Below, piece after piece: positions 35,845 to 44,221 of a DNA stretch of 64,000 nt; within the stretch, counting starts at the first letter, position 1; the number at the start of each line of letters is the position of its first letter. Source of the stretch: Bacillota bacterium (GTDB lineage: Bacteria > Bacillota > Clostridia > Oscillospirales > Acutalibacteraceae); the NCBI GenBank assembly GCA_023417635.1, contig JAEZFF010000009.1, positions 1-64,000 on the forward strand, written 5' to 3'. Made by a program: the position numbers and the translations under genes. The notes beneath the pieces are model-generated. The model was not told the origin of the DNA, did not search any database, and was given only the letters and a program-made list of their open reading frames with translations.

Positions 35845-37764
35845 TCAATGTGCAAGCAAGTCGGTCTTTTCCGCATGACCGGTGTAAGTAGGAACAAGGC
35901 GGTGAACAATCTGAATCATTTTGACATTGTCTATTCCTGCTGCCTTGCGGAGCTCTTCAATGTCATCAATAAAGGTATCCTCGTTAAATGGAATGGGGTT
36001 ACCAATATAAATCAGTTCGTGTGAAGTCTTCTTGCAGCCGCCTTCGCTGTCGAGCAGAAGTTCCTCATAGAGTTTTTCGCCTGGGCGCAGGCCGGTAAAT
36101 TTAATTTTGATGTCGACATCCGGTTCATAGCCGGAAAGGCGAATCAGGTTGCGTGCAAGGTCAACAATTTTAACCGGGTCGCCCATGTCAAGCACAAAAA
36201 TTTCGCCTCCCTTTGCCATGCCGCCCGCCTGAATTACAAGGCGCGCTGCTTCCGGAATCGTCATAAAATAACGAACGATGTCCGGGTGCGTAACGGTCAC
36301 AGGGCCGCCTTCGGCAATCTGCTGCTTGAAAATCGGGATTACACTGCCGCTGCTGCCAAGGACGTTGCCAAAACGCACGGCAACAAATCCTGTTTTACTG
36401 TGGCGGCTGTAGTACTGCACAATCAGCTCACAGATTCGCTTCGTTGCGCCCATGATGTTTGTAGGGTTAACAGCCTTGTCGGTTGAAATAAGGACCATGC
36501 GCTTTACGTGGTACTTGTCGCAGGCCTGTGCAACATTCAAAGTGCCAAAAACATTGTTCTTTACCGCCTCACCCGGGCTAAGTTCCATCAGCGGAACATG
36601 CTTATGCGCTGCCGCATGAAAAACCACATCCGGATGATAGCATTCGAACACACGGTCAATTCGGGCACGGTCACGGACAGAAGCAATAATGACTTCCATG
36701 TCCAGCTCTGGGAAACGGCGCTTGAGTTCGTTTAAAAGCACATAGGCATTGTTCTCGTAAATTTCAAGGACAACCAGTTTCTTGGGGTGAAAAACAGCAA
36801 TCTGGCGGCAAAGTTCACTGCCAATGGAACCGCCGCCGCCGGTTACAATAATCGTCTTATTTTCAAGGTAGCCACTGATTTCTTCGGTATTCAGCTTGAT
36901 TTCATCGCGGCCGAGGAGGTCAAGGATACTGACGTCACGAACTTTCAGCGGGCTGTTGGCTTTTTCTTCCAGCATTTCATAAAGGGCTGGGATTGTTTTT
37001 AGTTTGCAGCCTGTTTTGGTGCAGGTATTGATAATCTCGCGCTTGTCCGCCTGCTTGGCAGTGGCGATAGCAAGAATAATTTCATCGACACGGTACCGGT
37101 CAACCATTTTGGGAATGCTTTCGCGCCCGCCGGCAACCTTAACGCCATGAATCCGTGTGCCGCGCTTTTTGCGGTCATCATCGATTGCAACAACCGGAAT
37201 TCCCTGTGACTGCGGTGAATTTTTCATATCCTTAATGACCATAGAGCCCATTTCACCGGCGCCCACAATCATAACGCGCTTCGTTTCACTGTTCTGCCCG
37301 CGGCTGACGGCGCGCTTGCGTTTCAAGCGGCGCATAAAGCGCACACTGAAGCGGGAACCTCCCACAAGAAAAATTGTAAGAAGCCAGCCCATTACATAAA
37401 CGGCAATCGGAAAACGCTGAATTGGAAAACCAAACGAGTCGGTAAGCGTATTGGGGAAAACCGTGTAGCCCAAGACGGTATTGACCAGGCAGGCGGTTGT
37501 AGTGCCATAAAAAATCTGGAGCAATTCGTCAAGGCTTGCAAGCTCCCACATGGTGCTGTAAAAACGAAAAATTGCAAAAATTGCGACGCAGACTAACGTC
37601 ATCCAGGGAATGCTGGCCTTGAAAGAATCAATATAATCAAACGGAATTCTGTGGTCCGGCAGGAACCGGAAAACAAATGCAAGCCAGTAGCTGAGGAAAA
37701 CACAGATTACATCTGTAATAATTTGTGGAATCAAATTTCGAATGCTGCTTTTTTTGCTTATCAT
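35845..37764 (-). CDS. Membrane-anchored nucleoside-diphosphate sugar 4,6-dehydratase (CapD/PglF-like)
   Basis: A 639-residue polysaccharide biosynthesis protein. Four N-terminal membrane helices (about residues 10-150) precede a CoA-binding-like Rossmann domain (VMIVGAGEMGSMVI) and an extended SDR domain with VTGGGGSIGSELCRQIA. The SDR catalytic region reads STDKAVNPTNIMGATKR, with Met in place of Tyr in YxxxK, which is normal for the FlaA1/PglF/CapD group that makes 4-keto-6-deoxy sugars from UDP-GlcNAc. It stands alone without glycosyltransferases nearby, so the end product is unknown. Confidence 0.92.
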   Translation of the reverse strand: MISKKSSIRNLIPQIITDVICVFLSYWLAFVFRFLPDHRIPFDYIDSFKASIPWMTLVCVAIFAIFRFYSTMWELASLDELLQIFYGTTTACLVNTVLGYTVFPNTLTDSFGFPIQRFPIAVYVMGWLLTIFLVGGSRFSVRFMRRLKRKRAVSRGQNSETKRVMIVGAGEMGSMVIKDMKNSPQSQGIPVVAIDDDRKKRGTRIHGVKVAGGRESIPKMVDRYRVDEIILAIATAKQADKREIINTCTKTGCKLKTIPALYEMLEEKANSPLKVRDVSILDLLGRDEIKLNTEEISGYLENKTIIVTGGGGSIGSELCRQIAVFHPKKLVVLEIYENNAYVLLNELKRRFPELDMEVIIASVRDRARIDRVFECYHPDVVFHAAAHKHVPLMELSPGEAVKNNVFGTLNVAQACDKYHVKRMVLISTDKAVNPTNIMGATKRICELIVQYYSRHSKTGFVAVRFGNVLGSSGSVIPIFKQQIAEGGPVTVTHPDIVRYFMTIPEAARLVIQAGGMAKGGEIFVLDMGDPVKIVDLARNLIRLSGYEPDVDIKIKFTGLRPGEKLYEELLLDSEGGCKKTSHELIYIGNPIPFNEDTFIDDIEELRKAAGIDNVKMIQIVHRLVPTYTGHAEKTDLLAH

Positions 37765-37865
37765 AAAATTACTCCAATTCGTATCAATACTAACCGAAAT
37801 AGTATAGCACAGTTTGGAGACAAAATAAACACTGTTTTTTCTGCTTCTCGGCTTCTGTTTTCATT

Positions 37866-38498
37866 TTACCCGATTTTCCTGCAGCTTTTTTCAGCAGTTT
37901 CTACAATTTTCAGCGGAGCGCCATCTAAGATGTAGGAAACATCTGCCATCTTTTCTTTTTCTGCCGAGTTGTGCGTAATAAAAACCGCAAGTTTCCCCTG
38001 AACGGCTTTCAGAGTCAGTTCCATCATTTTTTCGCGGTTCTTTTCGTCCAGCCGTTGGAAAGGTTCGTCCAGCAGAAAAATATCTCCGCCATATGCCAGA
38101 GCCCGTGCAAGCGCCACACGGCGGCACATGCCACCGCTCATTTCACGCGGCTTTTTCTTTTCTTCGCCCTCAAGCCCGACTTTTCGCAGCCATTCCGCGG
38201 CCTGCCGCAAGCCTTCTTTCCGGTCGTGGAAGACGGCCGCGATGTTTTCTTCCGCAGATGCCCACGGCAGAAGCCGGTCTTCCTGAAAAACACAGGAAAC
38301 TCTGCGGCCTTCTATGCCGGTAACACAGCCGGTATCAAGCTGTGCAAGGCCCGCAAGGCAATTTACCAATGTCGTTTTTCCGCAGCCGGATGGTCCAAAC
38401 AGGCAAAAAACGCCGCTTTCCGGAAACTGCAGGGTAAAATCCCGGAGGACTTCCCGGCCTCCGTAAGACTTAAAGGCGTGTGCGATTTGAAGGTTCAT
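37866..38498 (-). CDS. ABC transporter ATP-binding protein (NitT/TauT type)
   Basis: A 210-residue nucleotide-binding subunit. Walker A is GPSGCGKTTLVNCLAGL, the Q-loop CVFQEDRLLPW, the signature appears as MSGGMCRRVALARAL (first residue M, LSGG-like), and Walker B is IFLLDEPFQRLDE. I chose ATG 38498 (MNLQIAHAFKSYGG) with GAGGGAACCGTT upstream; the frame opens seven codons earlier. It is the last gene of a four-gene run with the permease, binding protein and Crp/Fnr regulator. The imported substrate is unknown. Confidence 0.92.
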   Translation of the reverse strand: MNLQIAHAFKSYGGREVLRDFTLQFPESGVFCLFGPSGCGKTTLVNCLAGLAQLDTGCVTGIEGRRVSCVFQEDRLLPWASAEENIAAVFHDRKEGLRQAAEWLRKVGLEGEEKKKPREMSGGMCRRVALARALAYGGDIFLLDEPFQRLDEKNREKMMELTLKAVQGKLAVFITHNSAEKEKMADVSYILDGAPLKIVETAEKSCRKIG

Positions 38499-38508
38499 AA
38501 CGGTTCCC

Positions 38509-39291
38509 TCACAGCTCAAAACTAAATTTTTTCGCCGCGCGCTTCATCAGCCGCGTCACAAGGTGTTCCAGCAGAACGCTCAGCAGGATTACAACAGCCG
38601 TCCAGGCAAACAGGTCGGCCGTTTCCAGATAAATTTTAGAATCATAAATGAACCCACCGATGGAAAACGGCAGGTTGGCAAGCACTTCGGCCGCAACGCC
38701 GGATTTCCATGAAAGGCCAAGGCTTGTGGTGCAGGCAGCCGTAAAGTACGGCATAACAGAAGGCAGGTAGACACACCGCGCAGTTTTAGCCGGGCCAAAG
38801 CAAAACATCCGGCTCATCTGCAGCAGGCCGACATCGGTCTTCTGGATTCCTTCCAGCACATTTTCCCACACGACCGGAAAAACAATCAGGGAAGCGGAAA
38901 AAGCCGGCACAAACTCAGCGTGCATCCAGACCAGAGCAAGAATGATAAACGAAGCGACCGGAGTCGCCTTAATCACGCTGACAACCGGCCGAATCAAAGT
39001 GCGGCAGGTCTTTGAGCATGCAGCAGGCACTGCAAGCAGGATTCCCAGTGCCATGCCAATGAAAAACCCGCTTAGGATTCGCAGAATGGAGCGGAGCACA
39101 GTCAGCCAGAATTTTTGCTCCGCCCCAAGCTGAAACAGCCTTTGTAAAACGCAGGCAGGAGATACTACCAGTATCTCCTGCCCAACGCATAAATAAACAG
39201 CCTGCCAGACACAAAGCCAGAAAACAGCCGTAAGAAGTTTGGCCGCCCAGCCCGGAACAGAAAATTTAGCCTTCGTAGTAGAAGTCATCAT
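38509..39291 (-). CDS. ABC transporter permease (NitT/TauT type)
   Basis: A 260-residue membrane protein with about six helices and the BPD-type EAA-like loop (residues around ENVLEGIQKTDVGLLQMSRM). SLGLSWKSGVAAEVLAN is the conserved segment of SsuC/TauC-type permeases. It overlaps the end of the substrate-binding protein gene by 26 nt and precedes the ATPase gene by 10 nt, so translation is coupled. Confidence 0.92.
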   Translation of the reverse strand: MMTSTTKAKFSVPGWAAKLLTAVFWLCVWQAVYLCVGQEILVVSPACVLQRLFQLGAEQKFWLTVLRSILRILSGFFIGMALGILLAVPAACSKTCRTLIRPVVSVIKATPVASFIILALVWMHAEFVPAFSASLIVFPVVWENVLEGIQKTDVGLLQMSRMFCFGPAKTARCVYLPSVMPYFTAACTTSLGLSWKSGVAAEVLANLPFSIGGFIYDSKIYLETADLFAWTAVVILLSVLLEHLVTRLMKRAAKKFSFEL

Positions 39292-40300
39292 TGGGAAGTT
39301 TTCCTCCGACTGATTTTGGATTGGACTGCTGCAGGACTTTCAGAAAATTAGAAACTTTTGTCTTCATTTCGTTTCCGTCAAGATAAACAATGCTGCAGTT
39401 TGGAATTGCTTTCTGCGCAACAGCCGCATTCATGATACCATATTTTTCGGAAAGCTGTGCAGCTTCTGCAACATTGGAGTTGGCATATTTTGCGGAAGCC
39501 TTATATTCTTTCAGAAACGTATTGAAGGCGTCCTTGTTTTTCTCGGCAAAATCTTTGCGCACAATAAGGCATCCCATCGTCAGAACGCTGGCATCTTTGG
39601 AAGCCTTTTTCCATTCATCCGTAAGGTTCAGGGCGACGCGGATATTTTTATTTTTCAGCGTTACCTGCGTTACAAACGGCTCAGGCAGAAGGGCAACTGT
39701 TGCCTTGCCGGCCATAAGGGCCGAAGCGACTTCGGCATGCTGTGCCTTATACTCAACCTTTACATCTTTGCCGACTTCCAGTCCATTTTGCTTCAGAATA
39801 TAGTCCAGGGCATACTCCGGAACTGCACCCTGACCGGAAGCCAAAATAGTTTTTCCTTTTAAATCCGCAACGGAATGAATGGCTGTCCCATTTTCCACAA
39901 TAGAAAGCACACCAAGCGTTGTAACAGCCGCAAGTTGGACTTTTCCTTTTGTTTTATTGTAAAGCACTGCTGCAAGGTTCGTCGGAACCGCAGCAACATC
40001 TGTGTCACCGCTTACAATTTTTGAAACTGCGTCTTCCGGTGCAGCCACAAGCGTAAACGTGTCGTTCCCCGCTGTTTTTTTGGCGTCACTGTCACTCATC
40101 AGCTTAACCATGCTAAGGCCGGTCGGGCCTTTCAGGCCTACAACCCTAACGGCAGTTTTTTCCGCCTGCATACTGGAAGACTGTGCTGCGGAAGACGGCT
40201 GGCTGGAAGCACTGCCTGTGCTGGAACATCCAGCGGCAGAGAGTATCAGTGCCGCGGCAAGCGACAAAGAAACGATTTGCTTTGCGAAACAAGACTTCAT
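39266..40300 (-). CDS. ABC transporter substrate-binding lipoprotein (NitT/TauT type)
   Basis: A 344-residue periplasmic-binding-type protein with a lipoprotein signal: basic N-terminus, hydrophobic core, and lipobox LSAAGCSS with the Cys near residue 25, followed by a Ser-rich spacer. The core resembles the SsuA/TauA/NMT1 fold (VVGLKGPTGLSMVKLM, LKGKTILASGQGAVPEYALDYIL). Ligands of this family include sulfonates, nitrate and thiamine precursors; none can be chosen. Its ATG is 53 nt after the Crp/Fnr gene with no terminator between, so it is probably in the same operon. Confidence 0.92.
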   Translation of the reverse strand: MKSCFAKQIVSLSLAAALILSAAGCSSTGSASSQPSSAAQSSSMQAEKTAVRVVGLKGPTGLSMVKLMSDSDAKKTAGNDTFTLVAAPEDAVSKIVSGDTDVAAVPTNLAAVLYNKTKGKVQLAAVTTLGVLSIVENGTAIHSVADLKGKTILASGQGAVPEYALDYILKQNGLEVGKDVKVEYKAQHAEVASALMAGKATVALLPEPFVTQVTLKNKNIRVALNLTDEWKKASKDASVLTMGCLIVRKDFAEKNKDAFNTFLKEYKASAKYANSNVAEAAQLSEKYGIMNAAVAQKAIPNCSIVYLDGNEMKTKVSNFLKVLQQSNPKSVGGKLPNDDFYYEG

Positions 40301-40353
40301 AAAGATCCTCTTTCCTTAGTTTATCACAATTCTCCAAAGCTGGGAAACTGTTT

Positions 40354-41043
40354 TCATTTTTTTTCGGAAAAACCATGGCTGCGAATGATTTTCCTGCCCT
40401 CGCGTCGAATTTTATTCTCCATTTCCAGTTCATCAAATGCGCGGTAAAGTGATGCCCGGCCAATCCCGAGCATATCCGCTAGGCGCGTCATGGAGCAAGG
40501 CATTTCAACCGTTTCCGGTTCCTCTGCGAGAGCCGGCAGCGAAGCAAGGTAGGCAAAGAGGCGGCTTTTGGCCGACCCGCCTGTGTAGTGGTCAATGCAG
40601 CGGTTCAAAAAGCAAATACGGCCGGAAAGAAAAGCAATGTAGTTTTCCGCTACCGCAGGCTCCTTGCGAAAAAGCTCCTGCAGCAACTCCTGCGGCAGGA
40701 AGAGCACCCGGCTGCGCCGCATGGCATAAATGTCGGAAACATACTGTTGCGTGCTGTTAAAAAGGCTTGCAGCGCCGAACACATTTCCAGAAGAAAAAGT
40801 ATTCAGCACAACTGCCGAACCCTCCGGCGCCGCTTTAACGGCTTTTAAGCGCCCGGCCAGCACTACGCCAAGGCTTCTGTGGTAAACGCGGCGGGTATAA
40901 ACTGCCTCTCCGCTTTCAAAAGCCATGCAGGTACATTCCGGTGACCGAAAAGCAGCCAGAATACTGCCTGATTCCACACCACAGAACAAAAATGTTTTGG
41001 AAAGGATATCATAGCAGCTGCTCGTTTTTTTTACTTTGTACAT
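40354..41043 (-). CDS. Crp/Fnr family transcriptional regulator
   Basis: A 229-residue regulator with an N-terminal cyclic-nucleotide-binding-like beta barrel (about residues 15-125), a dimerisation helix (residues about 125-150) and a C-terminal Crp-type helix-turn-helix (MTRLADMLGIGRASLYRAFDEL). Four cysteines occur early (C10, C21, C37, C39), which might allow redox or Fe-S sensing, but their spacing is unlike FNR. It heads the ABC-importer operon. A perfect TGTAT-N6-ATACA palindrome directly after its -10 suggests self-control. Confidence 0.9.
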   Translation of the reverse strand: MYKVKKTSSCYDILSKTFLFCGVESGSILAAFRSPECTCMAFESGEAVYTRRVYHRSLGVVLAGRLKAVKAAPEGSAVVLNTFSSGNVFGAASLFNSTQQYVSDIYAMRRSRVLFLPQELLQELFRKEPAVAENYIAFLSGRICFLNRCIDHYTGGSAKSRLFAYLASLPALAEEPETVEMPCSMTRLADMLGIGRASLYRAFDELEMENKIRREGRKIIRSHGFSEKK

Positions 41044-41058
41044 AAGTCCGCCTGTTTT

Positions 41059-41074
41059 TGTATTATTTGATACA
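41059..41074 (-). promoter_or_regulatory. Crp/Fnr-type palindromic operator
   Basis: TGTAT-N6-ATACA, a perfect two-fold repeat with the six-base centre typical of Crp/Fnr sites. It lies between the -10 (ends at 41083) and the ATG of the Crp/Fnr gene at 41043, over or just after the transcription start, a position that suits repression. Confidence 0.65.
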
Positions 41075-41082
41075 CTTTCTGT

Positions 41083-41111
41083 AGTATAATGCCTTTTTCA
41101 CCGATTGTCAA
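41083..41111 (-). promoter_or_regulatory. Strong sigma-A promoter for the Crp/Fnr-ABC operon
   Basis: Minus strand TTGACA (41111-41106), 17-nt spacer, TATACT (41088-41083). A partial cre-like sequence, TGCAAACGCTTTAG (41157-41144), lies upstream, but several consensus bases are missing. Confidence 0.82.
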
Positions 41112-41221
41112 GAATTTAACGTACTTTCTAGCTTCTCCGCTTTCTAAAGCGTTTGCATCAAAAACGGACTTTTCCCTGCCTCTTGGTAAAACCACGGCTT
41201 ACCTGAAAAATCTGCGCACAC

Positions 41222-41249
41222 AAAAGGACGGCCGGAAAACCGGCCGCCC
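41222..41249 (-). terminator. Terminator after the bactofilin gene
   Basis: On the minus strand GGGCGGCCGG, loop TTTT, CCGGCCGTCC, then TTTTG; one G-U pair in a 10-bp stem. Confidence 0.87.
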
Positions 41250-41269
41250 TGAAGATTCTTGTAAAATAT

Positions 41270-41938
41270 TTATTTCTGTGACTTTTCTGCTGGGGTATCT
41301 TCCGGAATCTCTATGGAATCAATGCTTCCATCCGAAACCTGTACACTTCCCTGAAGACTGGCCCCATTCTCAACAGTAAGCGTTGTGGAAACGATGTCGC
41401 CAAGGACAACAGCACTGCTTTTACAGCTCACGTTACCCATAACATGGATATTTCCCTTCAGCTTTCCGCCAAAAACAAGGTCACCGCACTTGATGTCGCC
41501 AACTACGACAGAGCCGCTGTCAACTGTAATGGTCCCGGAAGCACTTACATTTCCACGCACCGTACTTTCCAGCAAATCTACATCCAAGCCCTGCACATCG
41601 TTCATCATCTTGCCGTTGATTTTGACTTTGCCGGTTGTATGGATGCTGCCGGTAACAGTGCCATACATCTCAATGCTGCCGTCAGACTTAATGTCACCGG
41701 TAATGACAGTATCTTTGGATACAACAATAGTATTGTCTTTCGACTTGCTGTTATTTTGCAGAGCCGAATACTCAGGCTCTCTGCCGAAGAATTCATGCTT
41801 TGGGCCGTTTTTTTCAGGGCTTTCGACTTTTTCTAATGATGTTTCGTCTGCTTTCTCCTCCGCTTCGGGACCATCCCAAATCTGCTTAATTATATGGGCA
41901 AACCCACCGCCGCTCTTGCCGATGCTTCCCGTATTCAT
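41270..41938 (-). CDS. Bactofilin-like polymer-forming protein
   Basis: A 222-residue protein with a beta-helical bactofilin domain from about residue 75 to 195, seen as repeated short strands: VVSKDTVITGDIKSDGSIEM, then YGTVTGSIHTTGKVKING, TVRGNVSASGTITVDSGSVV. The charged N-terminal 70 residues and C-terminal tail are probably disordered. Bactofilins polymerise without nucleotides and act in cell shape and wall organisation. It stands alone between terminators; a TATAAT box lies at 41999-41994 with a weak -35. Confidence 0.87.
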   Translation of the reverse strand: MNTGSIGKSGGGFAHIIKQIWDGPEAEEKADETSLEKVESPEKNGPKHEFFGREPEYSALQNNSKSKDNTIVVSKDTVITGDIKSDGSIEMYGTVTGSIHTTGKVKINGKMMNDVQGLDVDLLESTVRGNVSASGTITVDSGSVVVGDIKCGDLVFGGKLKGNIHVMGNVSCKSSAVVLGDIVSTTLTVENGASLQGSVQVSDGSIDSIEIPEDTPAEKSQK

Positions 41939-42101
41939 AACTATACCCCCCAGTTTTCATTCAGCCTAATTACTGAAAATAACTTTGTTTTCTATTATAT
42001 AATAAAAGTTACCATTTTCCCAGCTTTTTTCAAAATTTTATAGGGAGCCAGAATGCGGAAGGGATTGCAACGTTCACTTGATTTGCTTTGATGCCGGATA
42101 C

Positions 42102-42144
42102 AAAAATCCCCGAAATTCTACAAGGCTCTTGCAGAACTTCGGGG
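42102..42144 (-). terminator. Terminator after htpG
   Basis: CCCCGAA-rich arms (42108-42124 and 42128-42144) form a stem of about 17 bp with a few mismatches; on the minus strand it is followed by ATTTTTG. Confidence 0.85.
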
Positions 42145-42156
42145 AAAAATCGAATT

Positions 42157-44046
42157 TTACCGTGTCATCAAGCTGCAAATTTGATTGGAAAACTCGACCG
42201 GATCGTCTATGGCGGCGCCTTCAATCAGAAGCGCCTGCGTGTAAAGCAGTGAAGTATACTGCTTTAATTCATCCTTGTCATCCTTGTACAGGCCGCAAAG
42301 TTTTTCAAAAATTGGGTGGTTTGCATTAATTTCCAGCACACGCTGAGCCTTGACCTGGCTTTTGTCAACATTCGGCATGGAATTCAGCACTTTTTCCATT
42401 TCCATGGAAATAGCTCCGCTTGTTGAAAGGCAAACCGGGTGGGTCTTAAGTTTCTGAGAAAGAATCACGCTGCTTACTTTTCCTCCAAGCGAATCCTTCA
42501 TGAAAGCCAGCATATCCTTGTTCTCTTCCACTTTTTTAGCGGCTTCCTTTTTCTCTTCTTCAGACTCAAGACCAAGGTCGTCCGCTGAAATGGATTTAAA
42601 CTCTTTGTCATCATACTTTGTCAGCATGGAAACAGCAAACTCATCCACTGGGTCGGTCATGTAAAGAATTTCATAGTCATGCTCCTTCACGGCATCGGCC
42701 TGAGGAAGCTTGTCTATGTGGTCAACCGTATCGCCGCAGGCGTAATAGATATACTTCTGGTCTTCTTTCATGCGGGAAGTATACTCCTTCAGTGTAACAA
42801 ACTTCTTTTCGCTGGAAGAGTAGAACAGAAGTAAATCTTTTAAAGTGTCTTTGTGCATACCGTAATCCTGGTAAACACCGTATTTCAGCTGCAGGCCAAA
42901 GTTTTTGTAAAACTTCTCATAATCGTCACGCTTATTGTTCAGCATCGTTTCCAGCTCGCTGTGAATCTTCTTTTCCAGGCGCTCCGCAATGAGCTTCAGC
43001 TGCGCGTCATGCTGCAGCGTTTCACGCGAAATGTTCAGCGAAAGGTCCTGTGAATCCACAAGGCCGCGCACAAAGCTGAAATAATCCGGCAGAAGGTCAG
43101 CACACTTGTCCATAATCAGCACGCCGTTTGAATAAAGCTGCAGGCCCTTTTCATAGTCGCGCGTGTAAAAATTAAACGGAGCATGAGACGGAATATACAG
43201 AAGCGCGTGAAAAGTAGAAGCGCCTTCCACATACATATGAATCGTTTTGGCCGGATTCTCATAATCGCCGAACTTGCTCTTATAAAAATCATTGTACTCG
43301 TCTTCGGTAATTTCATTTTTGTTTTTGCGCCAAAGCGGAACCATGCTGTTTAGGGTTTCGTTTTCCGTGTATGTTTCATACTCGTCTTTGCTGCCTTCCT
43401 TCAGGCGGCTTTTTTCCACATCCATCCGAATGGGGTAGCGGATATAATCGGAATATTTCTTAACAAGGGATTTCAAGCGGTAAGGATCAAGATAATCACT
43501 GTATTTCTCGTCATCCGTATCATTTTTGAGCTGAAGGACAATTTCCGTGCCGCGCTCCGCTTTTTCGCAGGGCTCAACCGTGTAGCCTGCCGTGCCGGAA
43601 GACTCCCATTTCCAGGCTTCGTCGCTGCCGAAAGCCTTGCTGGTCACCGTAACATGGGAAGCCACCATGAAAGCCGAATAGAAGCCAACGCCGAACTGGC
43701 CGATAATTTCGATGTCTTCCTTCTGCTCCATATCCTTTTTAAAGTTCAGTGAACCGCTCTTGGCAATCGTGCCGAGGTTCGCTTCCAGCTCTTCTTTTGT
43801 CATGCCACAGCCATTGTCGGTAATGGTAAGGGTACGCTTGTCCTTATCTGCAATCAGATTAATGACGAAGTCGTCCCGATTCAAGCCGGTGTTTCCGTCT
43901 GTAAGCGCTTTATAGTACAGCTTGTCTATGGCGTCGCTCGCGTTTGAAATAAGTTCCCGAAGGAAAATTTCCTTATGCGTATAAATGGAATTAATCATCA
44001 GATCCAAAAGGCGTTTTGATTCCGCTTTAAACTGTTTCATTGCCAT
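42157..44046 (-). CDS. htpG: Molecular chaperone HtpG (Hsp90)
   Basis: A 629-residue Hsp90 homologue. The N-terminal GHKL ATPase has [30 protein letters not shown] and [13 protein letters not shown]; the middle domain has the catalytic-arginine segment [11 protein letters not shown]; the C-terminal dimerisation domain is present. A TTGCTT-17-TATTAT promoter and a CIRCE operator with one mismatch lie between 44070 and 44129, so HrcA control is likely. In Bacillus subtilis htpG is not an HrcA target. Confidence 0.97.
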   Translation of the reverse strand: MAMKQFKAESKRLLDLMINSIYTHKEIFLRELISNASDAIDKLYYKALTDGNTGLNRDDFVINLIADKDKRTLTITDNGCGMTKEELEANLGTIAKSGSLNFKKDMEQKEDIEIIGQFGVGFYSAFMVASHVTVTSKAFGSDEAWKWESSGTAGYTVEPCEKAERGTEIVLQLKNDTDDEKYSDYLDPYRLKSLVKKYSDYIRYPIRMDVEKSRLKEGSKDEYETYTENETLNSMVPLWRKNKNEITEDEYNDFYKSKFGDYENPAKTIHMYVEGASTFHALLYIPSHAPFNFYTRDYEKGLQLYSNGVLIMDKCADLLPDYFSFVRGLVDSQDLSLNISRETLQHDAQLKLIAERLEKKIHSELETMLNNKRDDYEKFYKNFGLQLKYGVYQDYGMHKDTLKDLLLFYSSSEKKFVTLKEYTSRMKEDQKYIYYACGDTVDHIDKLPQADAVKEHDYEILYMTDPVDEFAVSMLTKYDDKEFKSISADDLGLESEEEKKEAAKKVEENKDMLAFMKDSLGGKVSSVILSQKLKTHPVCLSTSGAISMEMEKVLNSMPNVDKSQVKAQRVLEINANHPIFEKLCGLYKDDKDELKQYTSLLYTQALLIEGAAIDDPVEFSNQICSLMTR

Positions 44047-44069
44047 GAAGTTCCCTTCCTGTCATAAAT

Positions 44070-44096
44070 TTAGCACTCTAATGCTTCAAGTGCTAA
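44070..44096 (-). promoter_or_regulatory. CIRCE operator (HrcA site) at htpG, one mismatch
   Basis: Read on the minus strand: TTAGCACTT - 9 nt - GAGTGCTAA, against TTAGCACTC-N9-GAGTGCTAA. Spacing is exact and only one of 18 arm bases differs. It begins 4 nt after the -10, over the transcription start. Confidence 0.88.
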
Positions 44097-44100
44097 TATA

Positions 44101-44129
44101 ATAATAAACTTCTGCGTGCAAAAAAGCAA
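44101..44129 (-). promoter_or_regulatory. Sigma-A promoter for htpG
   Basis: TTGCTT (44129-44124), 17-nt spacer, TATTAT (44106-44101). The CIRCE element follows directly. Confidence 0.68.
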
Positions 44130-44180
44130 GAGAACAATTATTAAATTTTTATTGCCGTTCTTTCTCCTATTTTGACAGAG

Positions 44181-44215
44181 AAAAAGGCAGAGGGCCTTTC
44201 GGCAAACCTCTGCCT
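44181..44215 (-). terminator. Terminator after the CDF transporter
   Basis: AGGCAGAGG (44185-44193) pairs with CCTCTGCCT (44207-44215); on the minus strand the stem is followed by TTTTCTCT. Confidence 0.85.
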
Positions 44216-44221
44216 GTAAAA

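Noticed and set aside
38509..38519. Overlap of the ABC ATPase gene with the permease gene
   Set aside because: The overlapping start lacks a ribosome site; ATG 38498 with GAGGG upstream is the better start, leaving a 10-nt gap.
41144..41157. A CcpA cre site upstream of the Crp/Fnr gene
   Set aside because: TGCAAACGCTTTAG matches the centre of cre but misses several outer bases; too weak to list as an operator.
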